Origin: Gammaproteobacteria bacterium
GTDB taxonomy: Bacteria; Pseudomonadota; Gammaproteobacteria; JAADJB01
Assembly (NCBI GenBank): GCA_013151035.1
Contig: JAADJB010000013.1
Coordinates: forward strand, 1 to 64,000
Length of the DNA stretch: 64,000 nt
Direction of reading: 5' to 3'
Under the pieces are notes generated by a model. It saw only the letters and a list, made by a program, of their open reading frames with translations, was not told where the DNA came from and did no database searches. Made by a program: the position numbers and the translations under genes. Below, piece by piece: positions 29,106 to 40,185 of this stretch (within the stretch, counting starts at the first letter, position 1; each line of letters opens with the position of its first letter).

Positions 29106-30377
29106 ATGTCCAGTAAGATACAAGCGGTACGAGGAATGAACGACATCCTGATGGAACAGACCCCGACCTGGCAGTGGCTGGAACAGGTGTTGCGCTCCCT
29201 GGTTCAATCCTATGGTTACCGTGAAATCCGTTTTCCTGTGGTGGAAAAAACAGATCTGTTTCATCGCTCTATTGGTGAGGTGACTGATATTGTCGAAAAG
29301 GAAATGTATACCTTTGATGATCGTAATGGCGATAGCCTGACGCTAAGACCCGAGGGTACAGCCGCCTGCGTGCGTGCCTGCATTGAACATGGCCTGTTGC
29401 ATAATCAGATTCAGAAGTTGTGGTATACGGGGCCGATGTTCCGTCATGAACGTCCACAGAAGGGGCGTTATCGGCAGTTTCATCAGTTTGGTGTGGAGGT
29501 GTTTGGTCTGGCCGGGCCGGATGTTGATGCTGAATTGATCATGATGAGTGCGCGTTTATTGCGTCAATTGGGCCTGGATGATGTTAGTTTGCAGCTCAAT
29601 TCACTGGGCACATCTGAGGCTCGGGCTCGTTATAAAGAAGTGTTGGTGGATTATCTGAATCAACATCAGGATATCCTCGATGAGGATAGTCATCGCCGCT
29701 TGTCGACGAACCCATTGCGTATACTGGATAGTAAAAATCCTGCCATGCAATCGTTGATTGAAGACGCACCGCGCTTGGCAGATTATCTGGATGATGAATC
29801 AAGGGAGCATTTCCGGCAGTTGTGTGAACTATTAGATGCCTCCGGTATTCACTATGAGGTGAATCATCGCCTGGTGCGCGGGCTGGATTATTATGGTCGC
29901 ACGGTGTTTGAGTGGGTCACTAATCGACTCGGTGCGCAAGGGACTGTTTGTGCGGGTGGACGCTTTGATGGTTTGGTGCAATATCTGGGTGGACGCGCCA
30001 CGCCTGCAATTGGTTTTGCGCTGGGTATGGAGCGTATTGTTGCCTTGTTGGAAGAAACAGGTGTTGTGGATATTAATGTGGCACCGCACGTTTATATGGT
30101 GTTGGTTGGAGAACAGGCTCAATTGAAGGGGTATGTGCTGGCAGAGCAGTTACGCGATCAATTGCCATGGTTACGTTTGCAGTTGAATAATGGTGGCGGT
30201 AGTTTCAAGAGTCAGTTTAAGCGTGCTGATCGTAGTGGTGCAGAATATGTGCTGGTGATGGGTGATGAGGAAATTGCCGGTGAGCAGATTGGTTTTAAAT
30301 CCTTACGTGTGTCGGCTGAACAGAGGAATATACCCTTGTTATCGCTGGCCGCACAGTTGGGTGAATGTTTACAATAA
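29106..30377 (+). CDS. hisS: Histidyl-tRNA synthetase
   Basis: A class II synthetase of 423 residues (E. coli 424). It starts [20 protein letters not shown], and shows motif 2 ([20 protein letters not shown]), the histidine-specific [13 protein letters not shown], motif 3 ([19 protein letters not shown]) and a C-terminal anticodon-binding domain. The ATG at 29106 is chosen by comparison with E. coli; a GTG two codons upstream overlaps the rodZ stop and AGGTG serves as ribosome-binding site. Confidence 0.97.
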   Translation: MSSKIQAVRGMNDILMEQTPTWQWLEQVLRSLVQSYGYREIRFPVVEKTDLFHRSIGEVTDIVEKEMYTFDDRNGDSLTLRPEGTAACVRACIEHGLLHNQIQKLWYTGPMFRHERPQKGRYRQFHQFGVEVFGLAGPDVDAELIMMSARLLRQLGLDDVSLQLNSLGTSEARARYKEVLVDYLNQHQDILDEDSHRRLSTNPLRILDSKNPAMQSLIEDAPRLADYLDDESREHFRQLCELLDASGIHYEVNHRLVRGLDYYGRTVFEWVTNRLGAQGTVCAGGRFDGLVQYLGGRATPAIGFALGMERIVALLEETGVVDINVAPHVYMVLVGEQAQLKGYVLAEQLRDQLPWLRLQLNNGGGSFKSQFKRADRSGAEYVLVMGDEEIAGEQIGFKSLRVSAEQRNIPLLSLAAQLGECLQ

Positions 30378-30413
30378 TTAATTAGAAGTTCCTTAATTTA
30401 AGAGGTAATGTAA

Positions 30414-31085
30414 GTGGATATTTATAAGACGGATGAGGAAAAGGGCGAGGCGCTTAAGCTATGGATTCGTGAGAACGGTGTCTCTGTGCTGGCGGGTGTT
30501 TTTATTGGTCTGGCGGTTATTTTTGGTGGCCGAAGCTGGGTTGAATACGGTCAGCAAAAGACGGAGCAGGCCTCTTATCTGTATTTTCAGATGATGGATG
30601 CGGCCAGTCAGAATGCAGATGATTCGGTTTTATTGTTGGCCGGGCAGTTGCTTGAAAAGTTTGGTGATACACCTTATGCCTCTGCCGGGGCAATGATGAG
30701 GGCAAAGATCAATCAGGCACAGGGTGATGTTGAGAATGCTGTCAGTGATCTGGAATGGGTGGTAGAACATGCACAGATTTCTGCCCAGATACATGGTGCC
30801 AGGATACATTTGATTAGAACCTTGTTGGCAGACAAACAGGTTGATGCGGCACAACAGGTGCTTTCAGCGATTAAAGACAAGGTCGGTTTTGTCGCGATTT
30901 ACGAAGATCTGCAAGGTGATGTTTATCGGGTGCAGGCACGTTTGCAAGAAGCTAAAGCGTCCTATCAACGTGCTCTGGATGCCTTGTCTGCCGGTGCGGC
31001 AATGCGTTCCATGATTGAGGTTAAACGCAACAGTATTGTTGGTAAGCGGGTAGGTGTGAATGGCACCGAGGCGACAGGATCGTGA
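30414..31085 (+). CDS. yfgM: YfgM family ancillary SecYEG translocon subunit
   Basis: A 223-residue inner-membrane protein with one N-terminal helix (NGVSVLAGVFIGLAVIFGGR) and a periplasmic tetratricopeptide-like domain. YfgM associates with PpiD and the Sec translocon and helps periplasmic folding. The start codon is GTG, in VDIYKTDEEKGEALKLWIRE, matching the E. coli MEIYENENDQ start. It is placed between hisS and bamB as in E. coli. Confidence 0.92.
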   Translation: MDIYKTDEEKGEALKLWIRENGVSVLAGVFIGLAVIFGGRSWVEYGQQKTEQASYLYFQMMDAASQNADDSVLLLAGQLLEKFGDTPYASAGAMMRAKINQAQGDVENAVSDLEWVVEHAQISAQIHGARIHLIRTLLADKQVDAAQQVLSAIKDKVGFVAIYEDLQGDVYRVQARLQEAKASYQRALDALSAGAAMRSMIEVKRNSIVGKRVGVNGTEATGS

Positions 31086-32239
31086 TGATGCGTAAGCTGT
31101 TATTGGTATTGTTATTGCTGAATATGACGGCCTGTAGCGGGGTTAAGATGTGGTTGGTTGGAAAGGATACCGTTATTGAAGCCACTGAACTAAAAACGAT
31201 CAAGGACCCTTTGGCTTTAAATGTTGTCTGGAAGACCAGGCTGAGTCAGGATAAACATGCTCATGCCGTTCAGTTGCAGTTGGCAAGTGATGGTGAATCT
31301 GTGTTTGCTGCTACGCAAGAAGGAGAGGTCTCAGCCAGAAATTTGACTACGGGGGCTGTGCGTTGGACGGTCAATACCGGTGTTTTGTTAAGTGGTGGTG
31401 TTGGTCTGGGTGATTCCTTGTTGGCTGTTGCCAGTAGTGAAGCGGATTTAATCTTGCTGAATAGCAAGGATGGTCATGAGGTCTGGCGTACTAATGCCGA
31501 GGCAGAGATTCTTTCTGTGCCCGTGATTACGGCTAATCGCGTTATCGTACAGACAGTGGCAGGTTCCGTCATTGGCTATGATGTGGCGACAGGTGAACGT
31601 CTATGGGTGTTTGATAGTAGTGTTCCGGTATTATCTCTGCGTGGTTCCAGTTCGCCCTTGATTGTTGATGATTTGGTTCTTAGTGGTTCGGCGAATGGGA
31701 AATTATTTGCACTGGACTTTATGAATGGCTGGATGAAGTGGGAAAGTAGTGTAGCGGTTCCTCGTGGTCGTTCCGAACTGGATCGCATGGTTGATCTGGA
31801 CGGGAATATCCTGGCTGATCAGGGGGTGGTTTTTGCGACCAGTTTCCAGGGGCGTGTCGTTGCCATTGATCTCTATTCAGGACGTGTGTTCTGGGCAAGA
31901 GACTTTTCCAGTTATAGCGGAATAGCGCTGGATGAACGTCAACTATACCTGACTGATGAAGAGGGTCTGGTGTGGGCGCTGGATCGTCGTAATGGTGCCT
32001 CTTTGTGGAAACAGGATGCATTAAAAGGACGGCGCTCTGGAGTCCCGGTGATCTATAAAGGTTATCTCGCAGTGGGTGATTTTGAAGGTTATGTGCATCT
32101 GCTATCGACGAGCAATGGTCAGTTAATGGGCCGCGTTCGTATTGGTAATCAACCCTTCCTTGCCGCCCCGTTAGTTGTCGGTGATTATTTACTTGTCTAT
32201 GGAGAGAATGGTGATCTGGCGTTGTTGACGATGGATTAG
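31085..32239 (+). CDS. bamB: Outer-membrane assembly lipoprotein BamB
   Basis: A lipoprotein of the BAM complex, which inserts beta-barrel proteins into the outer membrane. It has 384 residues from the chosen ATG, with a lipobox (LLNMTAC) and an eight-bladed PQQ-type beta-propeller; typical blades include [18 protein letters not shown] and [20 protein letters not shown]. The start overlaps the yfgM stop by one base (TGATG); an ATG one codon later is equally possible. Confidence 0.95.
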   Translation: MMRKLLLVLLLLNMTACSGVKMWLVGKDTVIEATELKTIKDPLALNVVWKTRLSQDKHAHAVQLQLASDGESVFAATQEGEVSARNLTTGAVRWTVNTGVLLSGGVGLGDSLLAVASSEADLILLNSKDGHEVWRTNAEAEILSVPVITANRVIVQTVAGSVIGYDVATGERLWVFDSSVPVLSLRGSSSPLIVDDLVLSGSANGKLFALDFMNGWMKWESSVAVPRGRSELDRMVDLDGNILADQGVVFATSFQGRVVAIDLYSGRVFWARDFSSYSGIALDERQLYLTDEEGLVWALDRRNGASLWKQDALKGRRSGVPVIYKGYLAVGDFEGYVHLLSTSNGQLMGRVRIGNQPFLAAPLVVGDYLLVYGENGDLALLTMD

Positions 32240-32253
32240 CCCTGGGAAATCTA

Positions 32254-33675
32254 ATGTTACCTGTTATTGCCCTTGTAGGCCGACCCAATGTCGGTAAATC
32301 AACCCTGTTTAATCGACTCACACGCAGTCGAGATGCGCTAGTGGCCGATTTTTCTGGCCTGACCCGTGACCGTCAATATGGTGATGGCAAGATTGGTGAT
32401 CATCCTTATCTGGTCGTGGACACTGGCGGCATACTGGGCGGAGAAGAAGGGCTTGATGAGCTGACGGCGCAACAAGCCTGGCAGGCTGTAGAAGAGGCCG
32501 ATAGCGTATTCTTTCTGGTCGATGCGCGTGATGGTCTGGTGGGTATTGACGAAGAGATTGCAATCAAGTTACGGCGTACCGGGCGCAAGGTCGTGCTGGT
32601 ATTGAATAAGGTGGATGGTATGGATGCCGATATTATGTCCAGTAGCTTTTATAGTCTCGGCTTGGGTGAGCCTTATGCGATTAGTGCCTCTCATGGTCGT
32701 GGGGTCGGCTACCTTATGGATGAGGTGTTACAGGAATATTATCCAGAACAGCCGTTGGATGAAGAAGGAGAGAGCGCAGACGAGGGAGAAGACGACGAGG
32801 ATGATGGGCGTATCAAGGTTGCCTTGATTGGACGACCCAATGTGGGTAAATCTACCCTGATTAATCGCATCCTGGGAGAAGACAGGGTGTTGGCCTATGA
32901 CATGCCAGGGACGACGCGTGATAGTATCTTTATTCCCTTTGATCGTGATGATCGGCACTACACCTTGATTGATACTGCGGGCGTTCGCCGTCGTAGTCGT
33001 ATTAAAGAAGTGATTGAGAAATTTAGTATCGTAAAGACCATGAAGGCCATCTACGAGGCGAATGTGGTTATCCTGTTGTACGATGCCCATGAAGGACTGG
33101 CCGAGCAGGATGTGAGTCTGGCGGGCTATATCCTGGAACAGGGCCGGGCACTGATTATTGCAGTCAATAAGTGGGATGGCATTGATGACGATCAGCGCGA
33201 TAAGATGCGTGAGGATATCGAACGTAAATTACCCTTTGCCTCATTTGTCGAGGTGTTCTTTATCTCGGCGCTGCATGGCAGTAATGTCGGCAATCTGTAT
33301 GAGGCGATTGATCGCGCCTATAAGTCGGCTATGGTGGATATGAGTACCTCCGAATTAACGCGTATGTTGGAAGATGCCGTGAAGACCCATCCACCGCATC
33401 TGGTACGAGGACGGCGCATCAAACTGCGTTATGCCCATCAGGGTGGGCAGAATCCCCCCAGGATTATTATTCACGGCAATCAGACCGACCGGGTGCCAGC
33501 GACCTATATAAGGTATCTATCCAGCTATTTCCTCAAGCGATTAGCGCTAGTGGGAACCCCCGTGTCACTGGAATTCAGAACCGGGGATAACCCCTATGAA
33601 GGTCGTAGAAACAAGTTGACCCCACGCCAGCAATACAAACGTAAACGTATGATGAGGCATGTGAAAAAATCATAG
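32254..33675 (+). CDS. der: Ribosome-assembly GTPase Der (EngA)
   Basis: A 473-residue GTPase required for 50S subunit maturation, with two GTP-binding domains in tandem. The first shows [24 protein letters not shown] and NKVD; the second shows [39 protein letters not shown] and NKWD. An acidic linker ([17 protein letters not shown]) joins them, and a KH-like domain ends the protein. The stop runs almost directly into a family B palindrome. Confidence 0.98.
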   Translation: MLPVIALVGRPNVGKSTLFNRLTRSRDALVADFSGLTRDRQYGDGKIGDHPYLVVDTGGILGGEEGLDELTAQQAWQAVEEADSVFFLVDARDGLVGIDEEIAIKLRRTGRKVVLVLNKVDGMDADIMSSSFYSLGLGEPYAISASHGRGVGYLMDEVLQEYYPEQPLDEEGESADEGEDDEDDGRIKVALIGRPNVGKSTLINRILGEDRVLAYDMPGTTRDSIFIPFDRDDRHYTLIDTAGVRRRSRIKEVIEKFSIVKTMKAIYEANVVILLYDAHEGLAEQDVSLAGYILEQGRALIIAVNKWDGIDDDQRDKMREDIERKLPFASFVEVFFISALHGSNVGNLYEAIDRAYKSAMVDMSTSELTRMLEDAVKTHPPHLVRGRRIKLRYAHQGGQNPPRIIIHGNQTDRVPATYIRYLSSYFLKRLALVGTPVSLEFRTGDNPYEGRRNKLTPRQQYKRKRMMRHVKKS

Positions 33676-33700
33676 GGTAGGGTGCGCACTGCGCACCAAT
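33676..33700. repeat. Palindrome, family B, after der
   Basis: GGTAGGGTGCGCACTGCGCA is followed by CCAAT, a family B copy beginning at the der stop codon. It may end the rlmN-der transcript, though there is no T-run. Confidence 0.75.
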
Positions 33701-33744
33701 GAAAGACTTGACCCCTTGATTAGGGTATTGATCAGAGGTTCTCT

Positions 33745-33813
33745 ATGCAACAAAATAGTAAAATCATCTTGTTTCAAAGTCGTAGCATTCGCAGGGTCTG
33801 GCAAGCCACCTAG
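33745..33813 (+). pseudogene. N-terminal remnant of a BRO-N/antirepressor-like protein
   Basis: ATG with an AGAGG ribosome-binding site opens a 22-residue frame, MQQNSKIILFQSRSIRRVWQ, followed by Ala-Thr and TAG. It matches the typical beginning of Bro-N/antirepressor proteins (short polar start, then IVLFQxxxIRRxW). The rest of the domain is gone; a different sequence follows immediately. Such genes are common in prophages and mobile islands. Confidence 0.5.
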
Positions 33814-33869
33814 GGACAGGTTGTCCCCAGGTAGCCATGTTTGTTTGCCCCCTTTTCGTCCATCAGAAT

Positions 33870-33955
33870 CATTTAAATTCAAATAATTCTTTCACGGGTA
33901 CATCAAGTACTTTGGAAAGTTTCTCCAAAGTGTCAAATCTGCCCCTTTGATTTAG
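33870..33955 (-). pseudogene. C-terminal remnant of a XRE-family regulator
   Basis: The minus-strand frame reads FDTLEKLSKVLDVPVKELFE and then FK-stop. This is the standard last helix of small XRE/HTH_3 regulators (LxKLxKxLDVPxxELFxF). The frame is only about 28 codons and overlaps the stop region of the next antitoxin gene. The front of the gene is missing. Confidence 0.5.
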
Positions 33956-34434
33956 GCCGCTACATGTGCGCTCCAGCCATCTTTATTCTCTATTAGTTCC
34001 ATACGTCCCCAATGCGCATCTCTATTAAGCTGGCTAATATGCTCGACTAATTCCCTTATGTGGCAGTCACCATTATACTCATCGTTAACCTTGGTAATGT
34101 AGATTGTACGTAGTAATCTTTCTGCTGATAGCGTTATTTCATTAGTGCGATCATTTTCCCAATTACGTATGGTTGACTCACTAACACCTAGAATATTAGC
34201 TAGCGTGTTCTGAGACATATCCAATTCAATACGTAAGAAGCGAAATTCCTTACTTGAAAGGTGCGGTTTATCTTTTGCTATTTTAATGCCCAACACCTTA
34301 TGTAAACCATCCATGTCATGAATGGATATAGTTTCACCATAAGGTGTTTCTTCCTTAACAAAGCCGCCTTTCAACCATACGTCGGGTAAACCACAACTCT
34401 TATAATGGAGCATGCCATCTTCAATTGTATACAT
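33952..34434 (-). CDS. MqsA-like HTH antitoxin
   Basis: A 160-residue DNA-binding protein. The helix-turn-helix is in LRIELDMSQNTLANILGVSE and STIRNWENDR, a XRE/MqsA-type arrangement; the segment before it has short GxLxYKSCGL-like sequence that resembles the N-terminal part of MqsA antitoxins but with only one clear cysteine, so zinc binding is doubtful. It follows the DUF4258 gene on the same strand and overlaps it by 14 bp, giving the toxin-first order known from mqsRA. It should neutralise the toxin and repress the pair. Confidence 0.75.
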   Translation of the reverse strand: MYTIEDGMLHYKSCGLPDVWLKGGFVKEETPYGETISIHDMDGLHKVLGIKIAKDKPHLSSKEFRFLRIELDMSQNTLANILGVSESTIRNWENDRTNEITLSAERLLRTIYITKVNDEYNGDCHIRELVEHISQLNRDAHWGRMELIENKDGWSAHVAA

Positions 34435-34864
34435 ATCTGCACTCCCAATAATGTAATTTTATTATTGTATTGTTATTAACTGTTAATGGCTCACCCGCTG
34501 TAAATACCTCAATATTCATTTTCCAATTGCCATGTATATCCCTGTATGGCCCTTCAGTGATCCTTCCATTTCTTAAGCATGAAAAGACTTGGGGGCAAGA
34601 AATATTACGTCGAATCATGCTTTCTTCAGCGTGATTGGTCACTTTCACCCTGGTAGAGTCTAGAGCAATTTCTTTTAAGACACGTTGTGCCATAGCTGAC
34701 GTAAGATCAATACTCAATATATTGTTGCTGTCTTTTGTCAATGCAGAACTTCCTTGTTCATCGCGTAGTATAGCGTTAATTGTTGACGGTATCTTAATCC
34801 TTGTCAAGCCCGACAAAAAACTTACATAATCCCTTATCATTCTATTTTTGAAAGTTTTTCCCAC
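34421..34864 (-). CDS. DUF4258 family protein, predicted toxin of a toxin-antitoxin pair
   Basis: A protein of up to 147 residues with a C-terminal DUF4258 domain: VKVTNHAEESMIRRNISCPQ, then VFSCLRNGRITEGPYRDIHG and NWKMNIEVFTAGEPLTV. DUF4258 proteins are often paired with small HTH antitoxins and are related to the RelE/MqsR-type fold; the toxic activity is inferred from that. The first start is a GTG (34862-34864); an ATG at 34838-34840 is an alternative, so the N-terminus is uncertain. The extra ~65 residues before the domain (FLSGLTRIKIPSTINAILRD) are unusual. Confidence 0.7.
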   Translation of the reverse strand: MGKTFKNRMIRDYVSFLSGLTRIKIPSTINAILRDEQGSSALTKDSNNILSIDLTSAMAQRVLKEIALDSTRVKVTNHAEESMIRRNISCPQVFSCLRNGRITEGPYRDIHGNWKMNIEVFTAGEPLTVNNNTIIKLHYWECRYVYN

Positions 34865-34970
34865 GCACTCATGAATTTCAGGTAAAATACCGCCTTTTCC
34901 GGAGCCCGTCGTGACGGAGGGATGTTTTATTCTTTACAGAAACCAAATATCTCCCTTTGATTCAGTCTGG

Positions 34971-34998
34971 TTGTGAGTATACACCCTTATTTTATAAT
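34971..34998 (+). promoter_or_regulatory. Candidate promoter of fusA2
   Basis: TTGTGA (34971-34976), 16-bp spacer, TATAAT (34993-34998). The transcript would begin only about 9 nt before the ATG at 35014, where no ribosome-binding site is visible. Either the message is nearly leaderless or another promoter upstream is used. Confidence 0.4.
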
Positions 34999-35013
34999 TT
35001 TTAGAGTACCGCT

Positions 35014-37110
35014 ATGACAGACCTATCTCATTACAGAAACATTGGTATCTTTGCCCATGTAGACGCTGGTAAGACAACAACAACCGAACGTATCCTGAAA
35101 TTGACGGGTAAGATCCATAAGATTGGTGAAGTGCATGATGGTGCGGCTACCACTGATTTCATGGAGCAGGAAGCTGAACGTGGTATTACCATTCAGTCAG
35201 CGGCGACCTCCTGTGTGTGGGATGGTCATCGAATGAATATTATTGATACGCCCGGTCACGTTGATTTCACGATCGAAGTGTATCGTTCGCTGAAGGTGCT
35301 GGATGGTGGTGTCGGTGTGTTCTGTGGTTCAGGTGGTGTGGAACCTCAGTCCGAGACCAACTGGCGTTATGCCAATGAATCCGAGGTGGCGCGTGTCATC
35401 TTTGTGAATAAACTGGATCGACTGGGTGCTGATTTCTATCGTGTCGTTGCTCAGGTTAGAAAGGTACTGGGTGCCAATGCAGTTATGATGACCCTGCCAA
35501 TCGGCACTGAAGATAATTTTGTTGGCGTGGTTGACCTGCTGACTCGTAAAGCATGGGTGTGGGATGACTCTGGCGATCCAGCCAAGTACACGATTGAGGA
35601 CGTACCGGCTGATATGGTTGACGATGTTGAGAAATATCGTGAAGAGCTGGTTGAGGCCGTGGTTGATCAAGATGATGATGTAATGGAGAGGTATCTTGAG
35701 GGTGAAGATATTGACGTTGATACCCTCAAGCGTTGTATCCGTAAGGGTACCATTGCTCTGGATATCTTCCCGACTCTGTGTGGTTCAGCCTTCAAGAATA
35801 AGGGTGTGCAGCTGGTGCTGGATGCCGTGGTTGATTATCTGCCGAATCCAATGGAGGTCAAGCCACAGCCTGAGGTTGATGCAGAAGGTAATGAGACTGG
35901 CGAGTATGCCATTGTTGATGCAGAGAAACCCTTCCGTGCCCTGGCGTTCAAGATTATGGATGACCGTTATGGTGCATTGACCTTTATCCGTATCTATTCG
36001 GGTAAGCTGGATAAGGGTACGACGATATTGAATACCTTTACCGGCAAGACTGAGCGTATTGGTCGTATCGTGGAGATGCATGCCGATTCCCGTGAAGAGC
36101 TGGATTCAGCACAGGCGGGTGATATTGTCGCCATTGTGGGCATGAAGAATGTGCAGACAGGTCATACCCTGTGTGATCCCAAGTTCCCGGCAACACTGGA
36201 GCCTATGGTATTTCCTGATCCGGTTATCTCGATTGCGGTGGCACCGAAAGACAAGGGTGGTTCCGAGAAGATGGGTATCGCACTGGGCAAGATGTTGCAG
36301 GAAGATCCTTCCTTCCAGGTTGAGACCGATGAAGATAGTGGTGAGACCATTCTTAAGGGCATGGGTGAGCTGCATCTGGATATCAAGATTGATATTCTCA
36401 AGCGTACCCACGGTGTGGAACTGGAGGTTGGTAAGCCTCAGGTAGCCTATCGTGAGACCATTACCCAGAAGATTGATGATAGTTACACGCATAAGAAACA
36501 GTCGGGTGGTTCAGGACAGTTTGGTAAGATTGATTACATCATTGAGCCTGGTGAGCCGGGTTCCGGTTTTGAATTTGAGTCCAAGGTGACTGGTGGTAAT
36601 GTGCCAAGGGAATACTGGCCTGCTATCGAGAAGGGCTTCAAGAAAATGATGGGAGAAGGTGTGCTTGCCGGTTTCCCTGTGCTGGATGTCAAGATTACCT
36701 TGGTGGATGGTGGCTATCATGCAGTGGATTCCTCAGCGGTTGCGTTTGAGATTGCTGCCAGAGGTGCCTTCCGTCAGTCGATACCGAAGGCGGGTCCTCA
36801 GTTGATTGAACCGATCATGAAGGTGGATGTATTTACCCCTGAAGATCATGTCGGTGATGTGATTGGTGATTTGAATCGCCGTCGTGGCATGATCAAGTCA
36901 CAGGAAGCCGGTGTCACTGGTGTGCGTATCAAGGCTGATGTGCCACTGAGTGATATGTTTGGTTACATTGGTGATCTGCGTACCATGACCTCCGGTCGCG
37001 GTCAGTTCTCCATGGAGTTCTCGCATTACATGCCTTGCCCCAGAAATGTAGCCGAAGAGGTTATTAAAGAAGTGCAGGAACGTAAGGCGGCAGAGAAAGC
37101 AGCCAAGTAA
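35014..37110 (+). CDS. fusA2: Elongation factor G, EF-G2 type
   Basis: A complete 698-residue translation GTPase. G1 is [20 protein letters not shown], the switch region [14 protein letters not shown]3 [12 protein letters not shown]4 NKLD. Domain IV contains [15 protein letters not shown], and domain V ends with [20 protein letters not shown]. The opening [20 protein letters not shown] and [20 protein letters not shown] is the wording of the Vibrio EF-G2 branch and not of the str-operon EF-G. The gene stands alone with its own promoter and terminator and not beside rpsL/rpsG/tuf. A canonical fusA is therefore expected elsewhere. EF-G2 forms are specialised for translocation or ribosome recycling in some bacteria; which one holds here cannot be said. 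Confidence 0.9.
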   Translation: MTDLSHYRNIGIFAHVDAGKTTTTERILKLTGKIHKIGEVHDGAATTDFMEQEAERGITIQSAATSCVWDGHRMNIIDTPGHVDFTIEVYRSLKVLDGGVGVFCGSGGVEPQSETNWRYANESEVARVIFVNKLDRLGADFYRVVAQVRKVLGANAVMMTLPIGTEDNFVGVVDLLTRKAWVWDDSGDPAKYTIEDVPADMVDDVEKYREELVEAVVDQDDDVMERYLEGEDIDVDTLKRCIRKGTIALDIFPTLCGSAFKNKGVQLVLDAVVDYLPNPMEVKPQPEVDAEGNETGEYAIVDAEKPFRALAFKIMDDRYGALTFIRIYSGKLDKGTTILNTFTGKTERIGRIVEMHADSREELDSAQAGDIVAIVGMKNVQTGHTLCDPKFPATLEPMVFPDPVISIAVAPKDKGGSEKMGIALGKMLQEDPSFQVETDEDSGETILKGMGELHLDIKIDILKRTHGVELEVGKPQVAYRETITQKIDDSYTHKKQSGGSGQFGKIDYIIEPGEPGSGFEFESKVTGGNVPREYWPAIEKGFKKMMGEGVLAGFPVLDVKITLVDGGYHAVDSSAVAFEIAARGAFRQSIPKAGPQLIEPIMKVDVFTPEDHVGDVIGDLNRRRGMIKSQEAGVTGVRIKADVPLSDMFGYIGDLRTMTSGRGQFSMEFSHYMPCPRNVAEEVIKEVQERKAAEKAAK

Positions 37111-37126
37111 AACGTGTCTGAACGAT

Positions 37127-37165
37127 AAAAAGGGGCGAAGTCTATTAAGGCTTCGCCCCTTTTTT
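37127..37165. terminator. Rho-independent terminator after fusA2 (bidirectional)
   Basis: AAAAAGGGGCGAAG and CTTCGCCCCTTTTTT form a strong 9-bp GC-rich stem with A and T runs on both sides and a 10-nt loop. It ends fusA2 on the plus strand and can also end the opposing GlcD-like transcript. Confidence 0.95.
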
Positions 37166-37203
37166 ATAGTCCCCACCTACGCGAGGATAACCGTTAATAT
37201 CTT

Positions 37204-38598
37204 TTATTCCGGCAACATCTTGCCTGGATTAAGAATGTTATCCGGGTCAAACACCTGTTTGATCTGGCGCATCAAGGCGAGGGTAGCGGGTTCAATTTCC
37301 CGATCCAGGAAATTACGTTTGACCAGTCCAACGCCATGTTCACCGGACAGGGTGCCATCGAGTTTGAGTGTCAGGGAAAACACCTGATCCAGACAGGCCT
37401 CGGCATTTTTTAGTTGTTGCGGATCATCCGGATCAATTAGTAGGTTGACATGGATATTGCCATTGCCAGCATGACCAAAATTGACAATCGGGATCTGATA
37501 TTGGTTGGATAGCTGTTTCAGACCACTGATTAATTCAGGTATGCGGGATACCGGTACTACGATATCCTCGTTGATCTTTTTCGGCGCGATGCTGCGCAGG
37601 GCAGGCGATAGTATGGAACGTACTTGCCACAGCTGTTTGCGTTCTTCATCGTTATTGGCCTGATAAAATTCTACCATTCCCTGGTGCTGATCACCGGCTG
37701 CTTGACGGATGGAGGTACAGGCATCGGACATGGCTGAGGCGGCACCATCGACTTCAATCATCAACATGGCACCAATCCCTGCGGGTAAGCCGGGGTCCTT
37801 GTATTGACGAATCAGTTCAATCGCCTGGTCATCAATGAACTCAAGGGCACAGGGGGTGACGGGTTGTGCCATGATGCGGGCTACGGCAGCCGCCGCACTA
37901 TTGATATCGCTGTAGAGTACACGCAGGGTTACAATGTTCTCCGGGATAGGGGTCAGTTTTAGTGTCGCCTCGGTGATGATAGCGAGGGTTCCTTCGGAAC
38001 CAATCAACAGGCGGGTGAGATCATAACCAACAACCCCTTTTGTGGTATAGACCCCGGTGCGAATTTCTTTGCCATCAGCGGTTACTGCACGTAGTCCCAG
38101 GGTATTGTCTCTAGGAGTGCCGTATTTAACGGCCCTGGGGCCAGCAGAATTATAGGCAAGATTACCACCAATGGTGCATACCGCCTTACTGGTAGGATCG
38201 GGTGGCCAGAAAAACCCCTGCTCGGCGGCAGCTTGTTGGATGGCCTGGTTAGTGACCCCGGGTTCTACCACCATGACCCGATTATCCGCGTCGACCCGAA
38301 TGATCCGGTTCATTCGTTCCAGGCTGAGGACGATGCCACCTTGGCTGGGGATGCTGGCACCGGTAGTTCCGGTACCGGCACCTCTTGCGGTAACCGGAAT
38401 CTTGTGTTCGCTACAGATTTGCATGATGGCGCTGATCTGGCTCTGTTGTGAGGCAAACACAACGGCATCCGGCATCGCCTGTAGACGACTATTATCATAG
38501 CTGTAGGCAATGCAGTCAGCAGGATCAGTGAGTACCTGTTGCGCGCCTGTGATCGCGCTGATCTGTTTGAGAATCGAGGGCTTGATAGGGGCGTGCAT
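37204..38598 (-). CDS. FAD-linked oxidase, GlcD/D-lactate dehydrogenase-like
   Basis: A 464-residue flavoprotein with the FAD-binding type 4 (PCMH) domain: ARGAGTGTTGASIPSQGGIV, TIGGNLAYNSAGPRAVKYGT, LLIGSEGTLAIITEATLKLT. The C-terminal FAD-linked oxidase domain has VNFGHAGNGNIHVNLLIDPD and a final LSGEHGVGLVKRNFL. These fit the GlcD subunit of glycolate oxidase or a D-2-hydroxyacid dehydrogenase; glcE/glcF are not adjacent, so the substrate (lactate, glycolate, 2-hydroxyglutarate) is open. It ends 3 bp short of the dolP stop side, and both are on the minus strand downstream of diaA. Confidence 0.85.
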   Translation of the reverse strand: MHAPIKPSILKQISAITGAQQVLTDPADCIAYSYDNSRLQAMPDAVVFASQQSQISAIMQICSEHKIPVTARGAGTGTTGASIPSQGGIVLSLERMNRIIRVDADNRVMVVEPGVTNQAIQQAAAEQGFFWPPDPTSKAVCTIGGNLAYNSAGPRAVKYGTPRDNTLGLRAVTADGKEIRTGVYTTKGVVGYDLTRLLIGSEGTLAIITEATLKLTPIPENIVTLRVLYSDINSAAAAVARIMAQPVTPCALEFIDDQAIELIRQYKDPGLPAGIGAMLMIEVDGAASAMSDACTSIRQAAGDQHQGMVEFYQANNDEERKQLWQVRSILSPALRSIAPKKINEDIVVPVSRIPELISGLKQLSNQYQIPIVNFGHAGNGNIHVNLLIDPDDPQQLKNAEACLDQVFSLTLKLDGTLSGEHGVGLVKRNFLDREIEPATLALMRQIKQVFDPDNILNPGKMLPE

Positions 38599-38601
38599 TG
38601 C

Positions 38602-39788
<1,187 letters not shown>

Positions 39789-40154
39789 TTATGTCTGGAA
39801 GGCATCCTGAATCCAGTGACTACTGAATTCACCGGCAGAATCCCTGCTCATGCTAAATACGTCAAAGCGTATCATACATTTTTCTACAGCGGGATGGGTA
39901 TGTATATAGTATCGGGCACAGGAAATGATTTTTCTACGTTTATGATAGTGAACAGACTCTGCACCATTGCCATAATCGGATCGTGTGCGGTAGCGTACCT
40001 CAATGAAGATAAGAGTATCATTGGTCTGTGCGATTAAATCAATCTCGCCCTGTCGGCAATACCAGTTTTGTTCGATAATCTGTAGTCCCTGTTGTAACAG
40101 GAGTTGATAAGCATATTGTTCGGCTTGTTTGCCGATAGTGACGGTGTTTTGCAT
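39789..40154 (-). CDS. yraN: UPF0102 protein YraN
   Basis: A 121-residue protein of the YraN family with an endonuclease-like fold: GKQAEQYAYQLLLQQGLQII, NWYCRQGEIDLIAQTNDTLI, FIEVRYRT. The acidic D/E-x-K-like arrangement (GEIDLIA ... FIEVRYR) is characteristic, though Arg replaces the usual Lys. The function is not established. It lies between lpoA and diaA as in E. coli. Confidence 0.92.
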   Translation of the reverse strand: MQNTVTIGKQAEQYAYQLLLQQGLQIIEQNWYCRQGEIDLIAQTNDTLIFIEVRYRTRSDYGNGAESVHYHKRRKIISCARYYIHTHPAVEKCMIRFDVFSMSRDSAGEFSSHWIQDAFQT

Positions 40155-40185
40155 TCCTTTGCCTCATTGGTTTATTGTCGCTGTG

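Noticed and set aside
37166-37200. A family C hairpin after fusA2
   Set aside because: Only a weak fragment (CACCTACGCGAGGATAAC) is present, without a second arm.
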